Shown in pieces: positions 1 to 11,444 of a DNA stretch of 64,000 bases. This stretch comes from Palaemon carinicauda. Its lineage: Eukaryota > Arthropoda > Malacostraca > Decapoda > Palaemonidae. The translations under genes and the position numbers were made by a program. Location: assembly GCF_036898095.1 (NCBI RefSeq), contig NC_090751.1:56400111-56464110 (forward strand), given 5' to 3'. The notes below the pieces were generated by a model that was given only the letters and a program-made list of their open reading frames with translations, had not been told where the DNA came from and did no database searches. The stretch's first letter is position 1. Each line of letters opens with the position of its first letter.

Positions 1-1237
1 CGATCAAAAACCTGTTTAACAGGACGTCCGACATCCTTCTTAGAAGAACGCACAGGCACACAGTCTCGAACACGTTCAATAGAAGAACCGTGGACCGCGG
101 ACTTAGGAAAACGATCACGATCGCTTCCTAAAGGCCGTTCGAAGCGGCTAGCAGGAAGCTTCGAACCCCGAGTGCGAGGCCGCTCGGAAACACGACCTGG
201 CTCACTTCTTAGATCACGATCGCTGATACAAGATTTGTCGTTACGCTGGTATGATTGCATAAAGGAAGAGAGCCTGCTTTGCATGTCTTGAAGAAAAACA
301 AAGTCAGGATCCGAACGTTGCGAAATCGGCGATGAGGTCATAACGTTCTCCTCACCTCTAAACGGAATAGAGCCAGAAGGATCCTTGGAAACGTCCAGAG
401 TCCTAAAAGGACGTTTGATCGGGGGGCTTTCAAAAGGCTCTGGAGAATCCCAATGACTGCATCCAGGCTTAGACCTAACAGGACGTCGATAGGCCGTATC
501 ATAGGATCTCTTAAGAGGCCTGTCCAGCCTCTTTTAGGCAAGGGGTCATCTGAAGACGACGAAAAACACTTAACCTCACCTTTCCGATGGTAAGGGCGAA
601 CGTCCTGGGAGGCGCCCACAGGTACGTTCGAAGGGGCGTCTGCTCGTTTGTTAAAGCCTCTAGACTCCTTTCGCCTTTCGACATTCCTTCTCCCAGGGGT
701 TGGGGAGCTTGGAAGAGGTCTAGGACTAGGAGGACGACAGACACGAGCAGGCGCACCCTCCACTGCACTTAACTTCACTGCACTTGCACTTGCACTTGCA
801 CCTTCACCTTTCAAAAGACGCACATCGGACATCAACTGTGTCCTGTCCGCAGCCAAAGATTCAACTTTAGCGCCAAGAGCTTGAATGGCCACTAACATAT
901 CCTTAAGGGAAGGTTCATTAGCAATTGCAATAGTGGGATCAGGATCTACCACTACAGGTGAAGGAATAGGATCAATGACATGGGAGGAGGAAATATCTCT
1001 AGAAGAGCGAGAAGAACTACGCCTCAATCTATCCCTTTTAAGTTTACGCCTGTATTTATCAAAATTAATCCATTCATGCTCTGACAACAAAACACATTCG
1101 TTACAGCGATCACCTAAATCACACTCTTTACCCCTACAAGCAACACAGAGAGAATGGGGGTCAAGAGAGGCTTTAGTCAAACGGGTCTTACACCCACTAG
1201 TCACACATAACCTAAAAGTAATAGGGGGGGCGGCCAT
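1..1237 (-). pseudogene. Gag-like ORF1 of a divergent DIRS-like element (family C), cut by window edge
   Basis: The reading starts at ATG 1237 and runs leftwards. The first ~50 residues hold a Cys/His cluster spaced H-x2-C-x2-C-x4-C-x5-C-x2-C inside a DPHSLC..CRG context. The same spacing opens ORF1 of the DIRS-like copies at 19738, 28848, 40194 and 53323. A basic stretch (KLKRDRLRR), a Ser/Arg-rich segment and a possible coiled region (around residues 110-140) follow. The frame ends at 338, but the neighbouring frame continues an S/R/P-rich protein openly to base 1, so a frameshift near 500 is likely. This is the 5' part of an element lying on the minus strand; RT and recombinase would lie outside the window. 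The role as nucleocapsid is inferred from position and family. Homology to the other ORF1 copies is clear; the exact frame history is not. Confidence 0.7.
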
Positions 1238-1389
1238 TTTGAAAATTCAAAGAGAATTAAGACAAGGCAAAGGTCAAAAATCATCTAATCCCAACGAAAC
1301 CAAGAAATATCCAAAGCGAGATCAAAAACAAGCGGGAGTCAATAACCAAAGATTTGTACTTCACCAAAAAAAACGATCAGTAATGACGG

Positions 1390-1575
1390 AGTAGAATTCA
1401 CGTGTCGCCGCTATCAACGGCAGGGAATATATGAGGGTCACTGGAATGGTTCCCAGGTACCTCGCTAGGGTGCAGGGGTGGTACACCTGGCTATCCAACT
1501 GGCGGTTGGTGTGAGTTTTGAATTTTCTGCCGTTGACGTCAGGACGTAAGCTATATACATAACTACCGGGTAAGT
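1390..1575 (-). repeat. Left terminal region of family C DIRS-like element
   Basis: This resembles, in the orientation expected for an inverted terminal repeat, the right-end segments at 52655-52850 and 63390-63570. Shared blocks are GTACACCTGG, TTTGAATTTTCTGCCG and ACC(A)GCGGGTAAG. It lies upstream of the ORF1 start on the same strand, as a 5' terminal repeat should. Confidence 0.55.
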
Positions 1576-3409
1576 CTTGTGTTTAAAAAGGATGGTTACT
1601 GTACTCCTTTGGAAGACTTAGTGCTTTTTATAGCATCCTCCTCCTTGAGGATGGTATATATTGTTGATGTACTCCTCTCCTATTGGCGCGCCAACTCGGT
1701 CACTCTTACGCCACTCTGCTTTTCGATTATTCCATGCTTCATCTCGATTGTCATCATACGCTTTTTCTTTTCATTACCCGTTTGCACTCACTTGCTTCAA
1801 CCCATTGCTCATTCACTGAATTCTGCACTGATTAATGCAAAAAACACGAAAAAGAAAAAAAAAACACTACGGCCGATGCTCGGAGATAAACTTTACGTGA
1901 CGGAGATCCGACGGGAATGACCAAACGATGCTGTCCTGGTGAGAAGCCTTTCGCACACTCGGTCACCTGGCAGCCGCATAGGAACTGTCTCGTATCTCAA
2001 ATTTTTTCTCTTATCTCAGGACAAAAATTTGCTCGGAACTTTCCTCGTATCTCAAATTTCTCGTATGTTGGGACACTCGTATCTCAAGGTATTACTGTAC
2101 AGTAATGGTAAAACAAACCTTTTCTTCTCCATACAATATTTTCTGGGACTGGGACATGTAACAATTCCATGGAATATTACCAAATTCATCTACAACCTAT
2201 AATAGTGATATTTTTCATTTGTTTGTTGACATTTTGCAAAACAGTCGTATTCCCTAATATGTACATACCTTGGTGTGCACTAACCATTTTAAATTCTCTG
2301 CATATTTACTCCTGTTCTTGTGAGTGTACATACCTTGTATACAGTATAAACCAGTTTTACCCTTTTGCGCATTAGCCTCACCCCAACTTTTTTTCGACCA
2401 ATAAGATTACTTGTTTAGTATACAGTATTTCTAGATAGTTCCTCCGCCTCTTTACTTCTTCCAATACAAGAAGAGATACCTTTCTCTCCAGGATATTTAA
2501 GTATTCTACAAGACAGGATACCTTTTTCACATGTACAATCAAAGTATGGTACTCGGCTTGACCCTACTAATTCCCTGTAAATGTATTCACTGATGCAATA
2601 CCCACGTTTGCTGTATATATTTCTCATTTTCACAAGTTTAAACTTGTTACCTCGTCCTGTTTCAGTCATTTCACACCGTTTTTGTCCTTATAAAAACATT
2701 TCATATTCTCATACTAATAATGGTAATTCTATACAATAGTTCTGCCAGCAAGTTATTAAATTTAAGTACTTTCAATAAAAAGAGGTCCAAGGTTTCGTTT
2801 GATATATAAATCAAAGCAGCGCTAAGTCTAGAGGTGGTTTAAAAATCAAAATTAAATTTAACCTTCCTAAAAAAAAGCAAGTCTCACGACTTCATAACTT
2901 GCTCAAATTCCTCTTCAGACTGAGCTCTCATTTTTTCGTTTGTACGTTAAAAACATAGATTATGTCATTATTACACCATCCCCCGTCACCCAAACATCAT
3001 AGTCTTTAATCAATGACAATTATCCATATTTTACTCAGGACTAGCATTTTAACAAAACTAGAATCACGTGACTTAAATACCCAATCAGGTGACAGTTTTA
3101 CATGGAAACAAACACTTCGACACTTTTCACACAATTTCCACGGCTGATTTTACAGTCTTTTAAGAGCCACGGAGGCGTGTGAACCTTCAACTTCTGGTGT
3201 GGTTTCTCATTTACCATCTACTTTGACACCAATTTCTGTGAATTTTCTCCCAAGTTCTTGTCCCAATTGTTATTTAAATTATAAAAATTTTGTTTTGCAT
3301 TATTGTGGTAACATCAAAATAATAATAAAGTACTGCTAAGATCACAATGTTATTAAAGGCGAAAGTTACACTATTTGGGCCACCTATGGTTCTAAGTGAC
3401 TACTTGATA
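1576..3409. other. AT-rich stretch without a recognisable gene
   Basis: No coding sequence is supported; all open frames are short and lack motifs. Around 1985-2098 the phrase CTCGTATCTCAA recurs, and the segment ends in GGTATTACTG followed by TA, which is reminiscent of a Tc1/mariner-type terminal repeat. I could not find the partner end. The rest shows nothing. Confidence 0.4.
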
Positions 3410-3675
3410 TTAACAAAAATGCATTTCGGTGTGACAGAAGGCATGTTGTATTGAAATTGTTAAAGAAACTTTGTTTGATGTCTCATTTAGATATAGGATC
3501 TAATTTGTTACTTGTATATAAATATATTGGTGTTGAATTTAGTTATAAATTTGTTGAAAATGAATCAAGAATTTGTCACAACACTATAAATGATTGGTGC
3601 TCATTCATTCGTGAGGTTATTGTGCATTGGGTATTGAGTCGGGAAGGTGAAGCTCACTTTTACCCTCCAACCTAA
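3410..3675 (+). pseudogene. Fragment of IS1595/ISXO2-type transposase, N-terminal part
   Basis: A short degenerate reading contains NAFRCDRRHVV, the second half of a zinc-ribbon-like module, and about 45 residues later NDWCSFIREVIVHW. Both match, in order, the fragment at 13516-13980 (LAFRCDRSVVT, VDWCSFCREVLISW) and the longer copy at 17428-15713 (VDWRSFCSEV). The DDE catalytic domain is absent. A GC-rich repeat unit follows directly at 3800, as it does beside the other ISXO2 fragments. It is a dead remnant. Identity rests on the shared motifs. Confidence 0.5.
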
Positions 3676-3799
3676 GTAGCCAAGTACACAAAGGGTGGTA
3701 AATTTTTAGAAAGAGGAACCAGCCCAAAATGACATGAAAATATGTTTTTCTGGATGATTTCATTTTCCTCGGAAATGAACAGTTTTAGATTTTATTCTA

Positions 3800-3925
3800 T
3801 AGCAAACCTAACCTAATACAACTACCTAACCTAACCTAGGTCCCCATACCCCTACCTAGGCCTAGCGGGGGGAGGGGCCTCCGCCCACTCCTGCGACCCC
3901 CCCCCCCTTAAGGCCACAGTGATTA
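3800..3925 (+). repeat. GC-rich dispersed/tandem unit (single copy here)
   Basis: The segment runs from CCTAACCTAGG through CCCCTACCTAGGCCTA, a G-run, CTCCGCCC, CTGCGACCCCCC and TTAAGGCCACAGT. The same order recurs twice at 13265-13512 and about four times at 15225-15665. A partly inverted relative lies near 4455-4535 (GGGGCGAAGCCC, then AGGTTAGGTTAG). Confidence 0.75.
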
Positions 3926-5612
3926 ATAACATTAGAAGAATTAAAAGAAATATCCTGGGAGGGCCAGACAATGGCTTCAGTCGTTGCATTCTATTATTAA
4001 TAACATTAGAAGAATTAAAAGAAATATCCACTCAGTGGTAGGAATATTTAAATATAATTGGCTTTCATTTGTTTAAAATGAGCCAATTATTTCAAAGTAT
4101 CAAGTCACATGGTGCGTGAATAAATCACGTGGGTCAATCAAACGAAGTGTATAGGTGGAACAAAAAGAGGGGGCGGAGCTATGAAGTAATTTTTTGGCGG
4201 GAGTCAAAGGGTGAACATCTCTCTTTAATAGCCACTCACCTTAGTAAAAAACAGTCCTCATTTTTTGTAAACGTAACAAATATCAATTACTTATGTTCTA
4301 TTCAACTCCGGGCATAACTAATGGTATATTCTTAATCAGAAAAGTGCGATTTATGCGTTTCTGAAGTATTTATAGGTCGCTAAGCTGGTTCCTCTTCCTA
4401 AAATAATACCCAAAGGGTTTTAGGCTGTTTTATATTCAATATGGCTGTGTAAAAGGGGTTCACAGGGGGGCGAAGCCCACCTTCCCGTTAGGTAAAGATA
4501 CGGCTACTAGGTTAGGTTAGATTAGGTCAAGTGGTTTGTTTAGGTTAGATGGTGGCCTGGTTTATTGCTAATTCTACATGTGCCATTATTCATGTGTTAA
4601 AAAGGATTCTTTAATTCATAACCCCACCCAAAAGCCCTGGCTTCCCAATGGGGGTCCCCCCCCAAAAAAAAAAAATGGTCAGCTTTTGATAGAGCACTTA
4701 GTAATTCATCAGGAAAAAAATATAAAAATTATGAGTGGCGGACCTATAGTATAGAATTACCAAAAAAACAATTTAAATATCAATTAGACTGGTAGGCTAT
4801 ACGGTATATTTCATGGTGTTTCGAACTTAATCGATGACGATATCTAGTGCAAAACCATTGGTTTTTAGGTACGGGTATGGTAGTCGACACACAATAACTC
4901 ATAAAGTATCGATTTCCGCCAAAAATCATTATAAAAAAAAAAAAAACTTTCAAAACACTATAACTAGACCTATACCATATTTCCTTTTTCTTAAGCAGTA
5001 AGTGTATTAATATAGGAAATTATGTCATTTTCGGATGGAACGGATGTTTTTCTATAAGGAATAGTTGATTTTTACTAGGAAAGGTTTCCCTGTCCGAAAA
5101 TACAGAAATACCCGATATGTGGATTTGACATTAACGAGCTATATATGGTGTGAACTGTGAAATGCTGAATACCTTGGAATGTATACGATCGAATGGCCGT
5201 AAAGAGAGTATTGTTCCCCTGCAGTGTAAGCCCAGAAAAGCAGCCCTCCAAGAAAATTACTTACCACTTTTAAACTTAAACTTTTACACTGGCTAATGTA
5301 GGATAGGCGTCACTGACGTCAAGTTGAGCACTGTTGGAACTTGGATTGTTTTGAAACAGGAAATTATTACGCATATCCAACGCGCACTCTGGATAAGCAT
5401 ACCAGTTAGAACAATCGTATTAATTTCGTAACTTTATTGCACTGATAACAAAGTAATTTAGTTCAATTGCCGTTGTGATACACGAGACAACACCCTAGAC
5501 CTAAACTCCACACAAGGATTGCCCGACCTCTGTTCCAAATACCCTAAAGCTAAGCCAATTTTACCCTAGATTTGATCATTTACCCTGAAAGTGATGATTG
5601 GCATTCATGACC
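3926..5612. other. AT-rich stretch, no gene; short inverted and poor repeats
   Basis: AGAGGAACCAGCCCAAAA at 3712 and an inverted relative, GCTGGTTCCTCTTCCTA near 4384, bracket a ~690-bp segment containing a duplicated phrase (TAATAACATTAGAAGAATT at about 3925 and 3995). This may be a non-autonomous element. From 4680 to 5612 I see nothing codable. Confidence 0.35.
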
Positions 5613-5613
5613 A

Positions 5614-5656
<43 letters not shown>
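5613..5656 (+). repeat. (ATT)n microsatellite
   Basis: About 14 uninterrupted ATT units sit immediately before the dispersed repeat at 5657. Confidence 0.95.
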
Positions 5657-5657
<1 letters not shown>

Positions 5658-6248
5658 TTTTTTATTATTAGGCCACAACCCTACTTTGAAAAGCAGGATG
5701 CTATAAGCCCAGGGGCTCCAACAGGAAAAATAGCCCAGTAAGGAAAGGAAACCGGGAAAAATAAAATATTTTAAGAACAGTAACATTAAACCAAATATCT
5801 ATTTAAACTATAAAAAAAACTTTTACAAAACAAGAGGAAGAAAATACTCTAAGGTAGATTAGTGTGCCCGAGTGTACCCTCAAGCAAAAGAACTGTAACC
5901 CAAGAAAGTGGAAGACCATGGTACAGATGCTATTGCACTACCGAAGACTAGAGAACAATGGTTTGATTTTGGAGTGTACTTCTCCTAAGAGAGCTGCTTA
6001 CCACAGCTAAAGAGTCTCTTCTACCTTTACCAAGAAGAAAGTGGCCAATGGGTGAAGAAAAGTTGTTTGGTAATCTCACTGTTGTCAGATGTATGAGGAC
6101 AGGAGAATATGTAAAGAATAGGGCAGACTGTTCGGTGTGTGTATGTGTGTGTTTGTGTGTATGTAGGTAAAAGGAAAATGAACTGTAACTAGAGAGAAGG
6201 ATCCAATGTAGTACTGTCTGGCCAGTTAAAGGACACAATAAGTGGTAG
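5657..6248 (+). repeat. Dispersed decapod-type repeat, left part (interrupted)
   Basis: It starts with TTATTATTAGGCCACAACCC and continues with AAGCAGGATGCTATAAGCCC and AATAGCCCAGTAAGGAAAGG. A diverged copy is present at 47998-48130 (AGCAAGATGCTTTAACCC, GATGGCCCAGTAAA). From memory this family is abundant in decapod genomes. The continuation (GGGTGGCTGGTGCCCTGGCC) resumes only at about 8370, after the LTR element, so the repeat is the older host of that insertion. No coding capacity is apparent. Confidence 0.6.
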
Positions 6249-6582
6249 TCTAAGGACATCGCTCCCTCCGTCGTTCAGCATTCTCATAGAATTCTCCATT
6301 TCATTTAAATTCTCCTTTCGCCACACTGTGGTTAATTGTATATATTTGTTCCGCTCCCTCAGAGCTACAATTTCATGTATTTATTATTTCGTTTCATTAT
6401 TTCATTAGCTTGTATTTCAAGTATTTGTACATGTGGAAAAACACACATTTTGTGGCGGTTGGTTCAAGCCAGACTGGCGCCAGCTCGCATGCTACATTTC
6501 TGTCTGCTCCTTGTATTATATTGTCGCACCTGTTTGAATAAACCGTCAGTTGTTGGTGATAGCTTGTCTCACTGTCCATATA
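6249..6582 (+). repeat. 5' LTR
   Basis: Aligns by eye along its whole length with 8046-8369 (AAGGACATCGCTCC at the start, CACCTGTTTGAATAAACCGTCAG near the end). The AATAAA in the shared 3' part could serve as a polyadenylation signal. Confidence 0.85.
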
Positions 6583-6602
6583 ACTGGTGACCCCGGAGTT
6601 GA
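6583..6602 (+). promoter_or_regulatory. Putative primer-binding site
   Basis: ACTGGTGACCCCGGAGTTGA begins directly after the 5' LTR. TGGTGACCCC is the usual start of the tRNA-primed site in CsRn1-clade elements, where the primer is generally tRNA-Trp. The tRNA assignment here is inference. Confidence 0.6.
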
Positions 6603-6794
6603 AGTAGCATCAGCAGTTTTGGCTTTGCCATTAACGGACTTATTACAGCCGTGCTACCTTCTTTTACTCCGTTACCTTAGGCGTGAGCTTCGGCCTTAGG
6701 TATTCCTACACCTCGGTGCGTTTGTAAGGCAGTAGGAAGAGCTTAACCGACATCTCAACTTCTCACCTCTTCGCCGACTTGTCGACTGACCACA

Positions 6795-7860
6795 ATGGCG
6801 GATTCAACCTGCCCATCACGCCCAACGGCCTCGCCTCCACGCCAAAGTCAAACTGGCCCCGTTTTCTCAACACAACACTGCTTCCTGGTTCCTGAGAGCA
6901 GACGTACTCTTCCGAGTCACTAGGCTCAGCGACTCCTGCGCCAAGGCCGACATCGTTCTCACCTCCATCCCAGAGGAGGTATTCGACAAGATTTCCCCGT
7001 GGCTCGACGCCCAGGGTGGCCAAGTTTCCTACGACGACCTGAGAACGAAACTAATCGGTATCTACTCACTCTCCGTTTCAGCAAGGGCACAGAAGGTCCT
7101 GGATCTCACCGGCAAACCCATGGGTGACACCTCTCCTGTCGAGGCGTGGGACGAGTTGACCGGCCTGCTATGCTTCCCGAGACCGACAGCAACGGCTGAT
7201 GGCGCGAGATTAGCCTATCTCGCGAGATTTTCCTTCAACGCCTGCCGCAGGATGTAAGGGCCCAATTGACGGACACACTTCCGATGAACGAACTCCTGTC
7301 GAAGGCCCAGAAGCTCCATGAGGCCTCCAAAGCATCCCGCCTCGGGGCATCATCAGTATCATCTTCGTTCTCCTCCTTCAGCTGCTCTTCCATAGACTCT
7401 TCAGCAACACCTCCCAACGACGACGAGATCAACATTCTGGCAAGGAGGAAACCACCGCAACCGACACGTCCGAGCCCTAGGCCTAATCCAGCGTGGTGTT
7501 TCTACCATCAGCAGTTTGGCAGCGACGCCAAGAAATGTAGGGAACCATGCAATTTCCCTAGAAAGTGGCACCAGAAGAAACCACCGCAACCGACACGTCC
7601 GAGCCCTAGGCCTAATCCAGCGTGGTGTTTCTACCATCAGCAGTTCGGCAGCGACGCCAAGAAATGTAGGGCACCATGCAATTTCCCTAGAAGGTGGCGC
7701 CAGGAGAAACCACCTGCCACCATCGCAGCTGCAGGAAACCAAAGCAAGAATGGTTTTTATATCCTCGACACCGTCTCCAACCGTAGACTTATGGTCGACA
7801 CCGGCGTTTCTCGAAGGAAGCGACACTGCCTCCGTGGGACCTGGCAGATCCAGAGTGCCA
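6795..7860 (+). pseudogene. Gag and protease remnant, CHCC zinc-knuckle type
   Basis: The frame starting at ATG 6795 breaks early, and the Gag core continues in another frame (around 6890-7250: CAKADIVLTSIPEE, WDELTGLL). The final frame begins about 7260. Its knuckle CFYHQQFGSDAKKCREPC fits C-x2-H-x9-C-x3-C, the CHCC pattern known from the CsRn1 clade rather than the common CCHC. The 129-bp segment encoding it is duplicated in tandem (7448-7576, 7577-7705), giving two knuckles with one R-E-P/R-A-P difference. FYILDTVSNRRLMVDTG just after resembles the start of a retropepsin with its DTG triad. The pol frame then breaks, and nothing recognisable of RT precedes the 3' LTR. Confidence 0.75.
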
Positions 7861-8045
7861 CCTCAAAACAAGGCGCCCAACGAGAAGAAAAGCAACAAAC
7901 GACGACGAGAGATAGCGATCCATACGACGACCGCCAACGCGCCCCTTCGTTCAAAAACAAGAGGAACCCTCCGATGCCCAAAACAATACAAAGACTAGCC
8001 TCATCAGCCTTCTATGGCACCTGATGTCTTGGGGGAGGGAGTACT

Positions 8046-8369
8046 TGTAAGGACATCGCTCCCCCCGTCGTTCAGCATTCTCATCGAATTCTCTATTTCA
8101 TTTAAATTCTCCTTTCGCCATACTGTATATATTTGTTCCGCTCCCTCAGAGCTGCAATTTCATGTATCTATTATTTCGTTACATTATTTCATTGACTTGT
8201 ATTTCAAGTATTTGTACGTGTGAAAAAACATACATTTTGTGGTAGTTGCTTCAAGCCAGACTGGCGCCAGCGCGCATACTACGTTTCCATCCGCACTTTG
8301 TATTATGTTCTCGCACCTGTTTGAATAAACCGTCAGTTGTTGGTGATAGCTCGTCTCACTGTCCTTATA
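8046..8369 (+). repeat. 3' LTR
   Basis: Starts TGTAAGGACATCGCTCC and ends CTGTCCTTATA. It is ~10 bp shorter than the 5' LTR and carries scattered substitutions, so the insertion is not brand new. Confidence 0.85.
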
Positions 8370-8430
8370 GTAGTATCTTAATGGGTGGCTGGTGCCCTGG
8401 CCAACCGACTGCCTATAAATATCATGCAGT

Positions 8431-8433
<3 letters not shown>
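8370..8433 (+). repeat. Dispersed repeat, right part resuming after the LTR element
   Basis: GTAGTATCTTAATGGG and TGGCTGGTGCCCTGGCC continue the repeat interrupted at 6248. Confidence 0.55.

Positions 8434-8493
<60 letters not shown>
8434..8493. repeat. (TA)n microsatellite
   Basis: About 29 uninterrupted TA units. Confidence 0.95.
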
Positions 8494-8495
<2 letters not shown>

Positions 8496-8814
8496 CAAAA
8501 CAAATTTTAATGAAATATCTTCCAAAATATACAAAAAAAAAGGTTTAATTTTGCAAGGATATAACTACAAAAATAGATAATTCGTTAGTGGAATGGCATA
8601 GCCAGAAAATTTGTGATTTTAGTGAATTAGTGACCAGTCCATAATTAAAAGTTCATGGAATCAGGAACTGTGAAAAAAAAAATAGTGGGTACCCACCGCT
8701 GGAAATTCCTGCTACGTACATATAGTACTCTAGCAACATTTTATTCGCATAATTTTATATCACTTATTTGTTATTTCTGCACCTGTTGCATTACTTTTAA
8801 CATTGTCCATTGCT

Positions 8815-9858
8815 CTAACTGCATTTTTGTCAAAGCCCAAACAAGAAGATGATTCTTTCATCCTCTTCATGTGATACACATCATGCATCAATCTACTTAA
8901 AGACCCCTTTTTAAGCGAAGTTTTTAAAGATGATTAAGTTGGCTGAAAAAAAGGCTTAACTGTTGCATTAGAGAATGGCAATGAAAGGAGGGTAGATATG
9001 ACTTCTTCCAAATTCGGATAACTAGGTAATCATGCATTATACTTCATATTTAGCACAATATTCCAGTAATCTATAGTGGGTCTGGTTTGAAATATCATCA
9101 TCTAAGCAATGTGGTCACCATTCCAGGTCCTCGATATTCTTACCAGCATATTTCTCTGACTGGGGCATAGCATCAAGTAGATATGATAACGAGGGAGGCT
9201 TAAGAACAGAAGCAGAACGTGGATTTATGAACCCTACTATCTCATGAATTTTGTCATCTAAAGAGAATCTTTTTTTAATATGTTTTACAGCTTCAGTAAA
9301 AAAAGAACAGGATTTGAAAAACTGAACAGTTTCTTCTGGATTTATATCACTTGTTTTATTTTAATTTCATTTAATGTGGTGGTTGCTTTCACTCCCAGGT
9401 ATACATTCTCAATAGGAACAGAGGTAGTTGAAAAGAGGGGATGATCATGATTAAGGTGTAATATGTTTCTTTTTTTTTTTTATACAAAACTAACATCTGT
9501 AAAATCAGAACAAAAAATTTAATAAGCTTATGATTCTCAGTTTTCTGTGTGAAAAAATTGAGATTCAGATTGGAAATGTGTGATAAATTCGTTAAATTTA
9601 CCTAAGTTGTAATCCAGTAATTCAAGATAGGCGAGAGTACATGTGTATTCCAAAGCAGAAACTATCATGGATCAGTAAAAGCCAATTTTGTAAAATACAA
9701 CTCCAAGGCATTCCACTATCTATTAATGGCCTCACACATGCTTGAAGAGATAGCTATCTGGTTTGCCCTGGAGCTAGGATTTAATGGGTTTCAAAAACAA
9801 TAAAATTTTGAAAATCTCCAAATGACTGCTGCATTTCAGGATTAAGGGTGGAGTGTGT
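8815..9858 (-). pseudogene. hAT-like transposase, C-terminal part (relic)
   Basis: Minus-strand reading with several frameshifts shows, in order, QTRWLSLQACV and WNALELYFTKL (near 9700-9780), VYLGVKATTTLNE and FFKSCSFFTEAV (9270-9420), and SLPFSNATV with RLMHDVYHM (8870-8990). This order matches the central and C-terminal dimerisation region of hAT/ZBED-type transposases, including the P-SNA-V-E/K..F signature. The N-terminal part is found upstream on the same strand at 11445-12130. The gap is filled by a LINE. Stops and frameshifts make it non-functional. The superfamily call comes from motif memory without a search. Confidence 0.6.
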
Positions 9859-11444
9859 GAATATCATCAGCGTCATCACCCTCATCATCTCCTACGCCTA
9901 TTGATGCAAAGGGTCTCGGTTAGATAAATATACTACTAGTATAAATATAGGCTACTCGTCGTCATCATCATCATTATCATCTCCTCCTACGTCTATTGAC
10001 GCAAAGGGCCTCGGTTAGATTTCGCCAGCCGTCTCTTTCTTGAGCTTTTAATTCAATACTTCTCCACTCATCATCTCCTACTTTGTGATTCATAGTCATC
10101 AGCCATGTAGGTCTGGGTCTTCCAACTTTTTAAGTGCCTTGTGGAGCCCAGCTGAACTTTTGGTGAACTAATCTCTCTTGGGGAGTGCGAAGAGCATGCC
10201 CAAACAATCTCCATCTACCCCTCATCATGATGTCATCCACATATGGTACTCGAGTAATCTCTCTTATAGTTTCCTTTCTAAGCCTGTCCTGCCATTTAAC
10301 TCCCAATATCGTTCTGAGGCCTTTGTTCTCAAATGTACTAAATCTATTGGAGATTATTTCATTGTCATACCATGACTCATGTCCATACAATAACACCGAT
10401 CTCACTAAACTGATATATAGTCTGATTTTCATCTGTAATTTCAGGCGATTTGATCTCCAAATTTTCTTAACCTAACCATTCTCTGATTGGCTTTTTTAAA
10501 CCTCTCACTAAACTCTAATTCTAAAGACCCTATATTGGAGAACATAGTTCCTAAATACTTATATGATTCTACCCTATTAATCCTTTCTCTTTCTAATGAT
10601 ATTTCATCTTCCATTGCATACTCCGTTCTCATCATCTCTGTGTTTCTTTTATTTATCCTCAGCCCAACCTCTTGTGATATTTCATGCATTTTGGTAAGCA
10701 AGCATTGTTAATCCTGTGGTGTTCTGCTAGGAAGGAAAGCATCATCACCATACTCTAGGTCTTCTAAATTCCTATCACCAATCCAGTCAAATCCTTTTCC
10801 ACCATCTCCGACTGTTCTACGCATTACAAAATCCACGAGGAAGATAAACAACATAGGTGACAACACATTCCCTTGGAGTACTCAGCTGTTCACTGGAAAT
10901 TCATTTGATGAGACTCCATTAACATTAACTTTGCACTTGCTATGCTCATGAACACACTTAATCAAATTTACATATTTAAGAGGAATTCCATAACAACGCA
11001 GGACTCTCCATAAAATTGGCCGGTGCACACTATCAAAATCTTTCTTCATAGTCCAAAAAAGACATCACAAGTGGATTTCTATATTCTACGCATTGCTGTA
11101 CGTCTCAAAACGAAAATTTGGTCAGTGGAACTTCTACCTTTTCTGAATCCTACTTGTTTTTATCCCAGCTTTTCGTCAATCTTTCTCTCCAGTCTCTTTA
11201 GAATAAGCATACTATATATTTTCATAACAACTGACGTAAGTGTTATGCTTATGTAATTATTGCAATCAGCCAGGTTTCATTTTTTTTTTTGCCATTTTCA
11301 CCAACACTCCTAACTCCCATCCACTAGGTTTTGCCTCTTCATGCAACATTCTACAAAATAATCTTGTAAGGACTCTGGGAGTAACTTCATTTTCGAGACT
11401 TCATTGAAAATTAGTGCCGTAGTAGATTTACTTCAAAAATTAAG
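9859..11444 (-). mobile_element. 5'-truncated non-LTR retrotransposon (LINE) carrying RT remnant
   Basis: Minus-strand readings give, in order, GFRKGRSSTDQIFVLR (~11130), VLQGNVLSPMLFIF (~10860), a YGDD catalytic box (~10750, in place of the usual YADD), KYLGTMF (~10560), LLYGHESW and LRTILGVKWQDR (~10330-10400) and GHALRTPQERL (~10180). That is the RT palm, thumb and C-terminal region of an endonuclease/RT LINE. The endonuclease is missing and the frame is broken in several places. The 3' end is an ATC/GAT-rich tail (9859-9890 and 9960-10000) with a partly duplicated 3' UTR segment (GCAAAGGG.CTCGGTTAGAT twice). Clade not assigned. It sits inside the hAT-like relic. Confidence 0.7.

Larger units (their letters stand above)
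6249..8369 (+). mobile_element. Short Gypsy-type LTR retrotransposon (CsRn1-like), internally deleted
   Basis: Two LTRs of ~330 bp (6249-6582 and 8046-8369) flank only ~1.46 kb. GTAG is present on both sides (6245-6248 and 8370-8373), consistent with a 4-bp target duplication. The internal part holds a primer-binding-like site, a broken gag with a CHCC knuckle and a trace of protease. RT, RNase H and integrase are missing, so it is non-autonomous. Confidence 0.8.

Noticed and set aside
1861..2098. Complete Tc1/mariner-type MITE around 1985-2098
   Set aside because: Only one terminus-like end seen; no partner inverted repeat or matching TA flank could be found nearby.
7401..7826. Minus-strand open frame opposite the LTR element gag
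   Set aside because: It mirrors the duplicated gag unit; the plus strand carries the CHCC motif, protease trace and LTR context.
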